A stretch of 64,000 nucleotides of DNA from Heliocidaris tuberculata (lineage: Eukaryota; Echinodermata; Echinoidea; Camarodonta; Echinometridae): the NCBI GenBank assembly GCA_025618425.1, contig CM046835.1:15325200-15389199 (forward strand), written 5' to 3'. A program made the translations under genes and the position numbers. Below, piece after piece: positions 13,801 through 23,477 of the stretch; within the stretch, counting starts at the first letter, position 1; every line of letters begins with the position of its first letter. The notes under the pieces were generated by a model. The model searched no databases. It was not told the DNA's origin and saw only the letters and a program-made list of their open reading frames with translations.

Positions 13801-15317
13801 GTACATGACAAACGTTTGAGGGTAATTCCATTTGCAGCTAGGGGTGGTATTCTGAGATTTATTTTATCTTGATTTTAGTGATATAATTGTAAATTGTCAT
13901 AGCAAAATGTACGCTTATGGCGCATCATTGGATAATGCCTGCGCAAAAGTGGCTGTGTACACGGAATTCATCTGCGCAAACACCAATGAAATGTTGCAAT
14001 TTGAAATTTGTTATGACAATCTTTTCACTAAAATCAAGATAAAATAAATCTCAGAATACCACCCCAGGTTTTTAGGAACCTCTCACTGTCTGCAACTGAT
14101 TTCAGGCATTTGAATAACCCAAACTTCTAAATAACACATGGCCATTCAAGAATTTAGATATGATTTTATTAAGATTGAGTCTGCTTTTTCTAGTAGCAGC
14201 CTGGATGCAAGTTGTTATATGTCCTAGAGATACTAGGGCTTATTATGTTACAATTATGCACTTTGTAACATTCATTTAGGTATATCTTACAACTAAAAAC
14301 AAAAGAAGCACCATGATTGGAACCTACCTTATGGTAGATAACTGTTTTCAATTCTCCTGTTGATAATGGAAGCACATGTTTTGAGCTTTATTTCTTCTCC
14401 TTCTTTGCAGGAGAAAAAAGAGAGGTCGGAGGCGGCATCGCTATACATTACTAGAAGACCAGGAGAGCAACGACATGATGGAGATGCATCCCAAGATGGG
14501 AAATGGTATGTAGCAGGTGTATGTCAGGTGTTGACTTATGGTGTACCTCAGGTGCTTGGGGGTACATTAGGTGCTTGGTGTATGGTATGTTTTGACTTGA
14601 GGTTAATGAGAACACAGGAAGATGGAAAATTGAATATAGCAGGTGTATATCAGGTGATGACTTGTGATTTACATCAGGTGCTTGGTACATGTTGTGTTAA
14701 ACTTGCGGTATATATTGGTTGCTTGGTGTATATTGTGTGTTGACTGGTGGTTGATGGGAAGATAGGAAATGGTATAAAGCAGGTGTATATCAGGTGTTGA
14801 CATGTGATTTACATCAGGTGCTTGCTGTATGTTTCGTGTTGACTCTTGGTGTGTGTTGTATGTTGACTTGTGGCTGATGGAAATATGGGAAATGGTATGT
14901 AGTAGATGTCGGTGTATATTAGGTATGGACAGAATTGATATTAGTGGGCTTGCAGTGAGGGACACCATGGACTTTGATGAATGTGCTTGCTTTTCTTTGA
15001 TAGGACATCAAATTTTGTGTAACAATAAATTAATGAAATGTTCAGTATGTCCAAAACAAATTACTGTCAGAGGAATAGTAATATATAAGATTCATCCATC
15101 ATGGTATGTGATTTTTGGTGTAAATTGTATGTCACTCCTCCTTCACTAACCAATCAATTAGGTAACCATGGAAACGTCCTTGATAAACTAACAGGCAGAG
15201 GAAACTCGTCAGAAGGTACTGGTGAAGTTCTTGTACTTCATGGTCATACCCAGCTAGCTTTGCATTTGTTCTCTCTCTCTCAATGTCACCTTCATCTCTT
15301 CTTACCTTTCTGGAGAG

Positions 15318-15359
<42 letters not shown>

Positions 15360-17892
15360 TCTTCTTCTTCCCTCTCTCTATTGCAGCCTTTTACTCTCTC
15401 TCCTTATGATCTTACATGGCTGTACCGTATCATTCCTCATCTCTCCATCTCACCATCAGCTGTTCATACCTTTCTGGAGAGTTGCACTTTCTCTTTCTCT
15501 CTCTCACTCTCTCCCTCCCTCATAGTCTCCCTCTCTCTCCCATTTCACTATTGTCCCAGGCTTCACTCTATCATTCACTGTCTCTCTCCTTATCTCACCG
15601 ACTTCTGTTTTCCCCTTTCTCAGTGCCCCTGAGCAATGATTTCTTTCTTTTCTTTCTTTAATTCTATATCCTTTATAGTTCTTTTTATTTTTTCATCATC
15701 TCCTTTCAATTCTTTGCTCACTCCTTTCCTTGTCCTTTCCTATTTCACTTTTCCTCTGCTTTTCCCCCCTTTCTGTCTCTTACCCGTTGCTGTCTCTTCC
15801 AATTTTTTTTTCTTTGTTTAGCTCTTCCTCCCAATATGTCTACTCTGCCTATCTTAATCTTGTGTGTGTTTTTTTTAAAATCTATATCTTTTCCCTGTCT
15901 TCGCCTTTTCTGCTTTCTGTTTGCAACGAATTCAGATTTTTTTTCTTCCATTCCTTCTTTCCTTATTAGATCTGATTCTTTAATGTCTTATTTCGAAGCT
16001 TTCATCATACGTTTCTTATTTTTCCCCTCATATGTATTTCCATCTCCTTTGTCTACTCTATCTACTTATTTTTCTTATGAACTGTTCTTTTGTCTGTGCT
16101 AACATGCAAAGACCATGCAAAGTGCAAGTTACAAATTGACTTGCTCATTTTGTTGGATGCATTCAATAGCCCCAAACTCCTTGTTTGAAACGTGTACATG
16201 TAGCAAGCATTATATATATATTGATATTATGAGTACATAGCTGATTTTTATTTATTTGTATACACATATAAACTTACAGCATTTACCTAAGATATAAGAC
16301 ACATCAGTGCATGAGTTCCCAAACCCTCACCCCAAGTAGACAACTCCTCTCCCCCTTCCCTCCCGCTCTTGCCAGATATGTAAACATGAATGTAATTATT
16401 GTAATACATGTATGTTAAAAGGACAACTGCAGTCAAGATCTTAGGTTCTGGAAATGGAATTGCATGTAGAGAGAAACTTACTTGAAGTAATTTTGAAGAA
16501 AGTAGTTTTGAATCATTCTTCATACAGTATATATTGGATGTTTGGTCTAATAGAATATAAACAAATTAACAGTAATATGCTGTAAATCACATTCACTGTA
16601 AAGCAGCAAAGCACAACTCACATTCATGCCAATGAGACTGCTTGAATGCACATGCTCAGAGCTTGATATATTTTTTCTCAATACTCGGCTATCATACATG
16701 TTTATACCCAAATTGTTTGGCAGGTATTATTTATTATGGGACATTTAGTGTAATTCCGTTTGATTCTGTAATAATTTTTGCTGTCACTATCAGAACTCAA
16801 GTTTACCTCTGAATGCTGATGGGGCTTATCCAACTTAATGATCTAGAATTTAGACTATATTATTTGATGATGTGTGAATGTTTGCGTGGCTTATATTTCG
16901 TATGGCTTGTGTTTGATATGAATTGATCTATATTCCTGAAAGCCGAGTTGCTGAGTTGCTTCAGCACTTCCACGCTATGCTGTGTAGACCCATATAGCAG
17001 TTCGCATTTCCCCCCCCCCTTTTTTTTCACTACTTTTTTGTGTGTGGTATACTAGTAATCAGAGCAGATGATAGGAGATATACCCAAAATAGCTGTTTTT
17101 TGTGGTAGATGACTTATTATTCACTTTAATATAATGTAAAATAACCAATCTTCAGTCACTCTTTGTGCCTTTGCCATCTAATGTAGATCCTGTCTTTGAA
17201 AGACCCATTGGATTTCTCAATAACATTTTCCATGTTCTCATGTTAATTTGACCCATACATGCAAGTACAAAATGAAAGCTGTACCCATTTTTACTGTGAT
17301 ACCATATGTCCTTCATTGCCAAGATTTTTTTTAAAAAAGAGGCAAATAAGCATTGCAATCCTTAAATCCTTTGATGCCAAGAATTAAAAAAAGGCAAATA
17401 AGCATTACATTAATTTGCAATCTTGAAATTTGAAATGTACTAAAAAGTTGAAAAATCACTGTTTTCCTATACAATTTGGTAAATGTAATTTACCAATGTA
17501 ACCCCCTGTCCCTCCATTTTCTCTAAAGATAAATAATTTGTAATGACAATTGACAAGATTGTAACAAGCAAATTAATGTTGCCATTTTGAAGAAGAGAAG
17601 CTGATTGATTCATCTGTAAAATATCTCTGTCCTGGATGGGTTTACAAAAAACATATTACCTTGTCCTCATTAATTGTAATTTATGTACGGTTATTATACT
17701 TCCCTTTTTATTTTGTTTCCAGGCAAGCAGAGTAGCAGCATCATGATATCAGAATCTGGAGAGGATAGCGATGACGAGACCACCGTCTTCGACATCAAGC
17801 GACAGGATCGGAACGGATCCAAGCCCGCCAACGGCTATGCTTTGGGGAAGCATCGATCTAACAGGACACCCCATAGGACTGACAAACTTTAA
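1718..17892 (+). CDS. KIAA0319L: KIAA0319L-like PKD-domain transmembrane protein, 3' part of the gene
   Basis: Spliced gene missing its 5' exons. Exons read 1718-1872, 2330-2453, 3574-3706, 4021-4169, 5230-5381, 6009-6147, 6888-6958, 7405-7493, 8048-8190, 9056-9178, 9774-9864, 14411-14505, (optional 15162-15215), 17723-17892. All have GT/AG borders and join in one frame. The protein runs: three PKD repeats each split over two exons, a membrane-proximal region, a cysteine-rich EGF-like stretch, one membrane helix ending in CCC, then a basic RRKKRGRRRHRYTLLED juxtamembrane and an acidic SESGEDSDDETTVFD tail. This order and tail match vertebrate KIAA0319/KIAA0319L, type I membrane glycoproteins; KIAA0319L is known as the AAV receptor and cycles through endosomes and Golgi. 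Assignment to KIAA0319L rather than KIAA0319 is by tail similarity only; an invertebrate probably has one pro-orthologue. The N-terminal signal peptide, MANSC region and other PKD repeats are not in the window. Confidence 0.9.
2036..2265 (+). repeat. ATC/CAT-rich microsatellite tract in an intron
   Basis: About 230 bp dominated by ATCATC, CACCAC and TATTATC triplets, flanked by KIAA0319L exons. Short open frames of His or Ile/Thr runs on either strand are artefacts of the triplet repeat. Confidence 0.8.
2330..2453 (+). CDS. KIAA0319L: KIAA0319L exon: second half of the PKD repeat
   Basis: Acceptor ATCTCAG, donor GTCAGT. Encodes the C-terminal beta strands of the PKD fold: LTGLEEGTYVFKLTVTDAKE, the canonical G-x-Y-x-F-x-L-x-V-x-D, then TATVIVKP. 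The phase-1 end matches the next exon. Confidence 0.88.
2454..3573. other. KIAA0319L intron, unremarkable
   Basis: AT-rich intron between two PKD exons. I see no open frame with family resemblance, no inverted repeat and no RNA gene. Confidence 0.6.
3574..3706 (+). CDS. KIAA0319L: KIAA0319L exon: first half of second PKD repeat
   Basis: Acceptor TTATCAG, donor GTACAT. Encodes PPTANAGPNKELTLPSDATS followed by LDGSGSTDDQGI and YHWEQV, the clearest PKD N-half in the window. Splits a serine codon (AG/T) with the following exon, giving QVSGPG. Confidence 0.9.
4021..4169 (+). CDS. KIAA0319L: KIAA0319L exon: second half of second PKD repeat
   Basis: Acceptor CCTAACAG, donor GTAGGG. Encodes GPGDALLTNPDQATVDVSGL then EEGAYVFSLTVEDGQGISD and AQVTVTVKR. 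Same two-exon-per-PKD architecture as its neighbours. Confidence 0.9.
4333..4470. mobile_element. Short inverted-repeat element (MITE-like)
   Basis: Left end TATTGAATGGCCTTGAGTGG and right end read back as TATTGAATGACTTTTCTTTC share terminal TATTGAATG and an inner GGGA-ACAAGGGTA block, giving imperfect arms of about 32 bp around a 70-bp centre. It lies in a KIAA0319L intron. No target duplication was found. Confidence 0.55.
4617..4731 (+). repeat. Two-copy tandem repeat of about 60 bp
   Basis: The block starting CCATGAGATATGGAAAAATT recurs as CTATGAGATATTGAAAAATT, each followed by TGCAC-GTCATC-GGGTA; a third partial start CCATGAGATA follows at 4722. Diverged, intronic, no coding potential. 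Confidence 0.6.
5230..5381 (+). CDS. KIAA0319L: KIAA0319L exon: first half of third PKD repeat
   Basis: Acceptor TTGATCAG, donor GTAAGG. Encodes PPEARIGPDQEMTLPSTSLE, then IDGSQSSDDKGIVSYLWTR. A frameshifted partial copy of this exon follows 37 bp downstream, after a GAT-rich microsatellite (separate entry). Confidence 0.88.
5418..5497 (+). pseudogene. Relic of a tandemly duplicated KIAA0319L exon
   Basis: Bases 5418-5497 repeat 5304-5383 at a spacing of 114 bp with one net single-base deletion near the start. Past the deletion it still reads KGIMSYFWAGSNQSPAAR, against KGIVSYLWTRSNQSPAAG in the real exon, and it ends at a GTAATG that mirrors the true GTAAGG donor. It has no upstream acceptor, so it is probably never spliced. 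GAT repeats between the copies suggest slippage or unequal exchange made it. Confidence 0.8.
6009..6147 (+). CDS. KIAA0319L: KIAA0319L exon: second half of third PKD repeat
   Basis: Acceptor TCCTGTAG, donor GTATGT. Encodes LRMVDLVPGQYKFTLTVTDA followed by KGAYGTATSIVTVKE, a standard PKD C-terminal half, and ends in phase 1. Confidence 0.9.
6643..6836. mobile_element. MITE with TACAGTSAAACCTG ends
   Basis: Starts TACAGTCAAACCTG and ends CAGGTTTCACTGTA, terminal inverted repeats of 14 bp with one mismatch, about 190 bp long. The interior has several AAAGACCAC repeats facing both ways. The TA at each end would suit a Tc1/mariner-type target. Confidence 0.6.
6888..6958 (+). CDS. KIAA0319L: KIAA0319L exon: membrane-proximal region, part 1
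   Basis: A 71-nt exon between ATATTAG and GTAAAA. It reads DPNILSRVQIVFDEDIKVFT and EQDK. In vertebrate homologues the region after the last PKD repeat starts similarly; the phase fits both neighbours. Its small size lowers certainty slightly. Confidence 0.8.
7405..7493 (+). CDS. KIAA0319L: KIAA0319L exon: membrane-proximal region, part 2
   Basis: Acceptor CATTTGCAG, donor GTAAGT. Reads KDLIMPLAVMLGVNNGDVII then QRITLTDSNM. The methionine codon is split AT/G with the next exon. Confidence 0.82.
8048..8190 (+). CDS. KIAA0319L: KIAA0319L exon: membrane-proximal region, part 3
   Basis: Acceptor TTTAAAG, donor GTAAGG. Encodes LKVEFLAFNKTSHQPLPGPE, then VLKRLKSKDI and an alanine/leucine-rich end before the cysteine cluster. 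One NKT sequon is a possible glycosylation site. The acceptor lacks a strong pyrimidine tract but is the only AG giving the right phase. Confidence 0.82.
8245..8640. repeat. Interspersed repeat, copy 1 of 2 in the window
   Basis: Blocks such as GAAAGAAACTGTCTCAA, AAAGGTTGATTAT, GGAATCACCAAAATGA, AGGGCATTTGTAGAGCA and TTCCAAACTGACA recur in the same order at 48245-48600. The two copies are clearly diverged. The family is unidentified; an open frame at 8381-8641 is a by-product. Confidence 0.6.
9056..9178 (+). CDS. KIAA0319L: KIAA0319L exon: cysteine-rich EGF-like stretch
   Basis: Acceptor TTATACAG, donor GTGAGT. Encodes CQKNCSNHGHCDPYTKRCVC, a typical C-x3-C-x-N-x-G-x-C...C-x-C pattern, then ETFWMENFFRVKFQDGESNC. 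The same motif sits just outside the membrane helix of vertebrate KIAA0319 proteins. Confidence 0.92.
9490..9720 (+). repeat. CT-rich low-complexity tract
   Basis: About 230 bp made almost only of C and T, with CTCTCT and C-runs, ending about 50 bp before the exon that encodes the membrane helix. Long open frames here on both strands are composition artefacts. Confidence 0.9.
9774..9864 (+). CDS. KIAA0319L: KIAA0319L exon: transmembrane helix
   Basis: Acceptor CCTTTACAG, donor GTAAGT. Encodes DWSILYVIIVCFLVLVALGV followed by FIWFIVCCCAR, a single hydrophobic helix ending in three cysteines (likely palmitoylation sites by position; inference). It is preceded by a 200-bp CT-rich tract that lengthens the polypyrimidine region of the acceptor. 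Confidence 0.92.
9865..12500. other. First half of the 4.5-kb KIAA0319L intron, nothing supported
   Basis: AT-rich sequence between the membrane-helix exon and the juxtamembrane exon. No exon in matching phase, RNA gene or clean repeat was recognised; 12240-12420 is pyrimidine-rich. Confidence 0.5.
12523..13628 (-). mobile_element. Decayed Tc1/mariner-type transposon
   Basis: Left end CAGTGCTGGTCGAAAGTTTT continues GGTACACC; right end GGTGTACCAAAACTTAACCA continues GCTCTGTA. The ends are imperfect inverted repeats of about 28 bp about 1.1 kb apart. On the minus strand near 12940-13005 a remnant reads WHVLSLDPKP-stop-QLVLD, which lines up with the W-P-x-x-S-P-D-L-N-P-I-E-x-L-W-D block of Tc1 transposases, including the position of the third catalytic residue (now a stop). 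Otherwise the coding frame is lost. Confidence 0.6.
13841..14065. mobile_element. MITE with 41-bp matching terminal inverted repeats
   Basis: Bases 13841-13881 begin GGGGTGGTATTCTGAGATTT and their exact reverse complement ends at 14065. The interior of about 140 bp contains a TGCGCAAA pair and extends the arms imperfectly (TTGTCATA..CAAA). No coding potential; inserted in the last long intron of KIAA0319L. Confidence 0.75.
14411..14505 (+). CDS. KIAA0319L: KIAA0319L exon: basic cytoplasmic juxtamembrane segment
   Basis: Acceptor TCTTTGCAG, donor GTATGT. Encodes RRKKRGRRRHRYTLLEDQES and NDMMEMHPKMGN. The basic run followed by a Y-x-L-L-type element resembles the Y-x-I-L region of vertebrate homologues and could be a trafficking signal (inference). 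The last 13 coding bases and the donor are the first unit of a downstream minisatellite. Confidence 0.9.
14493..14920 (+). repeat. Minisatellite that includes a splice donor
   Basis: Four units of 123-140 bp: the element GATGGGAAATGGTATGTAGC at 14494 recurs in altered form near 14620, 14762 and 14885, each followed by AGGTGTATATCAGGTG and TTACATCAGGTGCTTGG-like text. The first unit contains the last 13 coding bases and the GTATGT donor of the 14411-14505 exon, so up to two further donor-like copies (GGTATAA, GGTATGT) lie in the intron. Confidence 0.75.
15162..15215 (+). CDS. KIAA0319L: Possible 54-nt cassette exon in the KIAA0319L tail
   Basis: Pyrimidine-rich acceptor CAATCAATTAG and donor AAG/GTACTG bound an 18-codon open stretch in phase 1-1. 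Inserted between the two neighbouring tail exons it would add GNHGNVLDKLTGRGNSSE and restore the frame exactly. Vertebrate homologues have a comparable short stretch with STEHNSS before the acidic tail. Without transcript evidence it could be chance: 54 nt open in phase is not rare. Confidence 0.45.
15275..15640 (+). repeat. TC-rich low-complexity region
   Basis: A (TC)n run at about 15319-15356 is followed by pyrimidine-rich sequence through 15830. Overlapping open frames of Ser/Leu/Phe are artefacts of the composition. Confidence 0.85.
15641..17722. other. Last KIAA0319L intron, remainder
   Basis: Pyrimidine-rich to about 16100, then AT-rich. A roughly 50-bp motif with GCCAAGA and AGGCAAATAAGCATT appears twice at 17320-17415. 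No supported gene or RNA. Confidence 0.5.
17723..17892 (+). CDS. KIAA0319L: KIAA0319L last coding exon: acidic cytoplasmic tail
   Basis: Acceptor TTTGTTTCCAG; stop TAA at 17890-17892. Encodes GKQSSSIMISESGEDSDDET, then TVFDIKRQDRNGSKPANGYA and a basic end HRSNRTPHRTDKL. The S-x-M-x-S-E-S-x-x-D-S-D core is conserved in the vertebrate KIAA0319L tail. The base composition is visibly more GC-rich than the flanks. Confidence 0.92.
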
Positions 17893-20800
17893 TAGAGGCA
17901 GTGATTTTTGCCATTAGGAGGCTAGTAAAGTCGCTCTGTCATAAGCCTAGAGCAATGGCTGGACTAAAGGGACAGATCAGATACCTTGATATAGTTTATG
18001 TTTGAAGAAAGCAAGCAAGGTGATCAGCATTCTTGCGAAAGGACTAAGCCGTCCAGTGGTACAGAAAACGTTTACGATGATATCATCTAATCAGTTGATG
18101 AAGAGGAAAGTGCAAAAACCACCGACTTCAAAATTAAGGCATTGGACTGCAACCTCTTTGGATAGTCTGTCTTTTCTTTCTCTCTCTCTCTCCTTTTTTA
18201 GCATTAGTTTGTTAATTTGTGGATCAAGACATTTTAAATAATCTGTTTTATGTTGCCCTCAGAAGGTCTTTCCAACTTTATCACTCAGCCCATGTTTTGG
18301 ACGAATATCAACGGCACAACATCAAATTACCCCCCCCCCCCCTTCCTCACTCTCTCTCTCTTTCTCGCCTTATTTTTCTTTTACTCTCCTTTTTTTGTTT
18401 TGTTCATTTTTGAGGACACATTTCTGATTTTCTCCTGTATGCCTATGGAGACTGAAATGTCCGTTTTTGTGTATATCATCTGAGGAAACTTCAGTCTTTT
18501 TGAATTTGAGTTATCTTTCCTAAAATAAAATAACCTGTTGAATCAATTTATGTTTAGATTAATTGGACTAAGTTGATAACCTTGTGAGGTAATATGGGCC
18601 AGGGCATGTAGTGTATAAAGTGATTGAACAATCAATTTTTCTTGCATTCATTGTACTTTGTACTACAGTCAATTTCAATGAAAAAACAAACATTAGAAAG
18701 AAATGAGAAATTTTGATTTGCAAAGTATTTAGCAAATATCCACTCCCAAAAGTGGAAAAAAATGTCATCAATGATTAACTGGAAATGTGGCCTCATTTAT
18801 GGACTATATCTCAGTACTTTTATCTCCATTGTGATCTATTATTCATTGATGCAGAAATTGAATGCAAGAATATTGGACTTCTAATGAAAGTTTAATGATG
18901 AAGCATAATGTACATGCGTACACCTGGTATAGAAGTCAGAAAAAATTCAGACCATTATATTTGAAGTTTCGAAGAAAATGAATGTAGTACTCATTGCATG
19001 AGCAATCATGTTCTCTTCTATATAAGTACTATGCTATTTTTGTTATCAATTGCTTATGTCATAATTTTAGGGCATTCTTCCTCTATCCCTTTGATTTTTT
19101 TTTGTTGAAAGATATGACACTGTACAACTTATCAAACTTAATACACCTTGATGGCGAAAATCAGATGTTAATAATTCAAATTTATCAGACAAAGTGGACA
19201 TCGAATAAGAAGATGATTCCACGTTAATTTTGGTTTATACCTACATGTAGATTAATATAACACTAACTTTTGTATGAGTTCTGGTAATGAAAAAATATAT
19301 TCTCACAGAATCTAATGATATCAACAGTACACATAAAAATGTACAAATAGACAAAATGAATTTGAAAAATGCTTTAATAATATAAGTGAGAAGTTATGAT
19401 GAGAAAATCATTGCTATGGGGACTACAATGTAATATGTAGTCCCTCATCTTTGTTGTTGCTTTTCAATTTTTTACAAGATTTTAGCTTTTTTTGTAATGA
19501 TTTGCTTTTCCTAAAAACCCTTATATACGAGGGTAATTGTTTGTACATTAACAACAATACAGAACTGCATTTTGGACAGAATCTCTCTTGAAAGTTTCAA
19601 TTTTATCACCAGAAATCAAGATTACTGTTACAATGTTATATATTCTGATAAAGTGTTTCATTTCATGGTTTCCATTGGAATTGTTAATCATCATCAGTTT
19701 TGCAACTCAATGATTGTTTTAATTTACAACTCATTGTTAAGCAGTCTGTTTTTTCTTCTTTTTTTTTTTCTGGTATAAAGGGGTAATTTCCACATCTATT
19801 TTTGTGAATTGAAGAATTGTTGAGAATGATTTTTGCACATTGTCTTCAACAATGTTGGTTGTTTGGCATGTTCAACTTCTGTTTAAATCTAATGCATGGT
19901 TTATGCACCATATTCTTCATTCCTGATATCAGAAACAGTGGTGAAGATGGGTTTACACTGTACAGACAATCTTGAATGAGAAAGCTCTGGACTTTCATCT
20001 TTGCCATTATTTCAATTGATGTGAATAATTTGTGTTAGTTTAGTAAGCAGAATTATCACTCATGATTCATGAAATGGATGTGATTCAATATTGAATGAGC
20101 AAAGTGTATAAAACTTTTCACCAGAATCTTTTCATACACCTGTATTTCAATCCTATAAATAGCTTATAGCATGTGCAGCTACTTTATGATGATTAAGTAT
20201 ATAGGAAATTGTTTTTTTGAGATCTAAATGGCAGTGATGCAGGGTTGTTTAGATAATATACGTGAAAAAAAAAAAAAAACATTTATAAATCTATGTAATA
20301 ATGAATTAATGCCCTAGAGCAATATTATTGGAGAACTACATCACAGTCTGGATCTCATTTATGTATTCTATATTTCTTTCTAACTTATCTCTTCTTTGTG
20401 CAATGAAATGTGTGTGTATATAGCTGTTCATCTCATTGAAAGAGCTTTATAGAGACTGTACTATGAAAGCAGTCTCATGTCATATATATGTATGTTTGTG
20501 AATTCTTATGTAATTATGCTGTCAACATTTTTACATTAATACCATAATTGTTGTGAAAATGTTGACTAATATTTCTCATTTTCTGTTGACAGGATAGCAG
20601 GCCTATTAAGGTGCTCATAATATTTAATCAATTGTTTATTTGGGCTGTGTATTAAGATTTTGCAAGTTGTTTTAGCCTTATGTTTTTTATGGAGAATTTT
20701 TTTTTTCTTGAATATTTTGAAGAAGATGTATGTTCATGATTTCTTTCATGACTGCTGTTTATGCATTTTTTATTTATTTCTTTTATTTCTAGTCAAAAGG

Positions 20801-21526
20801 ACTTCACATGCATCACATATTTTATTTTTTATTTTTCATTTAAATGAACACACTAGAACAATCACATACATGCAAGTTTGATTTTATTTGTAAGTTAAAA
20901 AGGTTCCAAACTGTAGTAGGGTTTAATTAGGAGCTTTGGTTGATAGATTGCATATCATATTACATGTAATCAATTAAAAAACATAGCAGTTCTTGTTCTA
21001 ATTTGAGATACTGAAAATATTTTTTAAATGGGAAGAGGTTTTTTGAAATGAGCTTTATTCTATGTCAATAGATATTTAATATATGTGGTAAGAACACCAT
21101 AAAGTGACAGAATGGTTTGAATTTAATGATATTCTATGCTAACTCAAGCACATGTTGATTAATGCAGTATATTCTCAGTTCATTTTTGGTTTTAGATATA
21201 GGATTTAACAATGTCATGTTTCACAGGTGACACGTTGCTGATGTATGGAAGAGTTACAGAGTTGAAGGAAAGCAAAATCTAATTGTCACAGTTGTATGCA
21301 TTTCAATTTAGTATTTATGTCAAGTACAATGTATGTCTTAATAGTACTGGGTGCTTCCATTTCAGTAGGTTGAAATCTAGATGTTTGTTTTTTACTATAT
21401 CATATGTTTTGTCCAATATGTTTTTCTTTTACTTTATATGTAAGATGTCAGTCACAGTGTTTGTACATTCCAAGGATCTGCCCTTAAAAACAGCTGATTG
21501 TAAATATTTCTTTTCTTTGTGGTATC
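17893..21526 (+). other. 3' untranslated region and flank of KIAA0319L
   Basis: AT-rich, no credible coding frame. AATAAA-type signals occur, for example AAAATAAAATAA at about 18521, but none can be singled out as the cleavage site. Poly-C (18330-18342) and poly-A (about 20265-20280) runs are present. Extent of the transcript is unknown. Confidence 0.45.
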
Positions 21527-21530
21527 TTAA

Positions 21531-22059
21531 AGGAGAATGAAACCCTGGGGAAATATCCATTTTAGTGAAAAGAGAGGATAGAGAGAAGCAATTTTTAAAA
21601 AGTTCCATCAAAATTGGTGATGAAATGAGAAAGTTAAGAAAGTTTGAAAAGTCTCAATTTACTTTCTATGGCGATCCTCGAATTAGCAATGTTTCAAAGT
21701 GACAGGTTTAGTAGTACAACTCTCAATATGTTTTGTACACAAAATTTGATATTTTCTCCATTATCTCTAAAATTGCTGCTTGTCTTTTTGTGAACTCAAC
21801 ATATGTTGTGTCAAATACATATCCCATGATATATCTTGAGCTAAGAAGGAGACAAGCTGCACCTTGAGAGATAATGGGGAAAATATGAAATTTTGTTTAC
21901 AAAACGTATGGAGAGTTGTACTACTAAACTGGTCACTTTGAAGCAAACTTTCATAATTTTCTAATTTCGTAACCGATTTTGATGGACCTTTTTTAAAATT
22001 GCTTCTCTCTATCCTCTCTTTTCATTAAAATTGATTTTTCCCCAGGGTTTCATTCTCCT
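21531..22059. mobile_element. TTAA-flanked MITE with long inverted repeats
   Basis: Begins AGGAGAATGAAACCCTGGGG and ends with its reverse complement, CCCCAGGGTTTCATTCTCCT. TTAA lies directly outside both ends (21527-21530 and 22060-22063), the target duplication of piggyBac-type transposases. Arms continue imperfectly for well over 150 bp (GAGAGGATAGAGAGAAGCAA against its complement near 22000). No open frame. Confidence 0.85.
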
Positions 22060-22063
22060 TTAA

Positions 22064-23477
22064 TTAAAAATGAGAGAATGAGGGATATACTATACTATTG
22101 CTTTTGCGTCACTCAAGAATCATAATGTGCAGTACAGATGAATATAATTATCCTGATTATCAAAGAGTTGTTTTATTTTGGTGGACTGATGGTACTAACC
22201 ATTATATTGTTTGAAATATGTATGTGATGTAATAGAGTACTATTGTTAACAGTTTAGTTTGTTACGGAGGTATTGCTAACCATACTTGTTGCTATGTACA
22301 ATACAGTGAAGAATGGCTAACCTGTCAGAGCTTAAATATGTAATGTTCGCAGTTTTTTGTGCAAATTTAAATTGAGGGTGAACTTTGCAAGCTCTCTTTT
22401 GGGGATTTTTTTTTCTTTCTAATATCAGTCCTGCTTTTTTAGAAAAGCTGTAGTCACCATAAAGTCAAAATATATATTGAATGAAAGTTTAGAACATGGA
22501 GGTATTGGATATGGCAAAAAAAAAAAAAAAAAAAATGGGAATTATCTTGGGACTCCTGTCCCATTTTAACATGATGAATGACATATGAATATAAATGTTG
22601 GATTATGTATGATTGGCAACAATATTTTCTGACTATGCAGCAAGATTGTCAAGTATTGATAGAATTTATGAAATTGAAGGATTGTAATATTACATCTGAA
22701 TAACAATTTTCCTTTTTTTATCTGATAAAGGAATTTTTAGAGACTAAATGGTCACATCATCTGTACGTTCTGTCTTCAGTCCAATTATCAAAACTTTGGA
22801 ACCAGATCTCAAAACTCAGTCCCATGCCTGACTTATCTTAATTCATACTAGAGATGGTTTTTACATTGTATACAAATTTACAGACTTTTCTGAATAAAGG
22901 TTACATATGTTGCTAGGTTGGACCAGCCTCAAACAAACTCCAGACGTTGTCAAGAGCACCAGTCCATAAACAATGCATAATATATGAGTATATTATGAAA
23001 AAGGTTGTAGATACCTGATTTAATTTCTTCCACATTTTCTTATTCTGATGGGTGATTAAAAATGTTTTTAGTACATAAAACCAGCGAAAATAGATACATG
23101 TACCTTTCCTAATTTTGATGCATATATGTTCGCTTAATTTTCCAGTGACAGTGAGGACCAGCAACTTGCATCATTGGTTATTATTATTATTGGTTGTTTT
23201 TTCATATAATTATCCATTGTAAAATTAACTCGTCAAGCAACAAAGGACAACACAATTCAGTATTTCATAATAAAATACATAAACTTTGAAAACGATCTAT
23301 GTGTGTAATTTGAATCTGTATAATGAATAAGAGTAAGAAATTAGAACTTTAGAGAAAACTATGTGGAGATGAGTAAACACAGAGGGAATGTGTATACGTC
23401 ACACGGGGCTACCAAGCCATTGCTTAAAGTGTGTTTAATATAACGTTTCTTACAAGTACAATGACTTAACAAATGTT
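22064..23477. other. Intergenic space between two convergent genes
   Basis: AT-rich sequence between the KIAA0319L 3' side and the stop codon of the SLC16-like gene. An AATAAA at about 22892 could end a plus-strand transcript. No supported gene. Confidence 0.45.
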
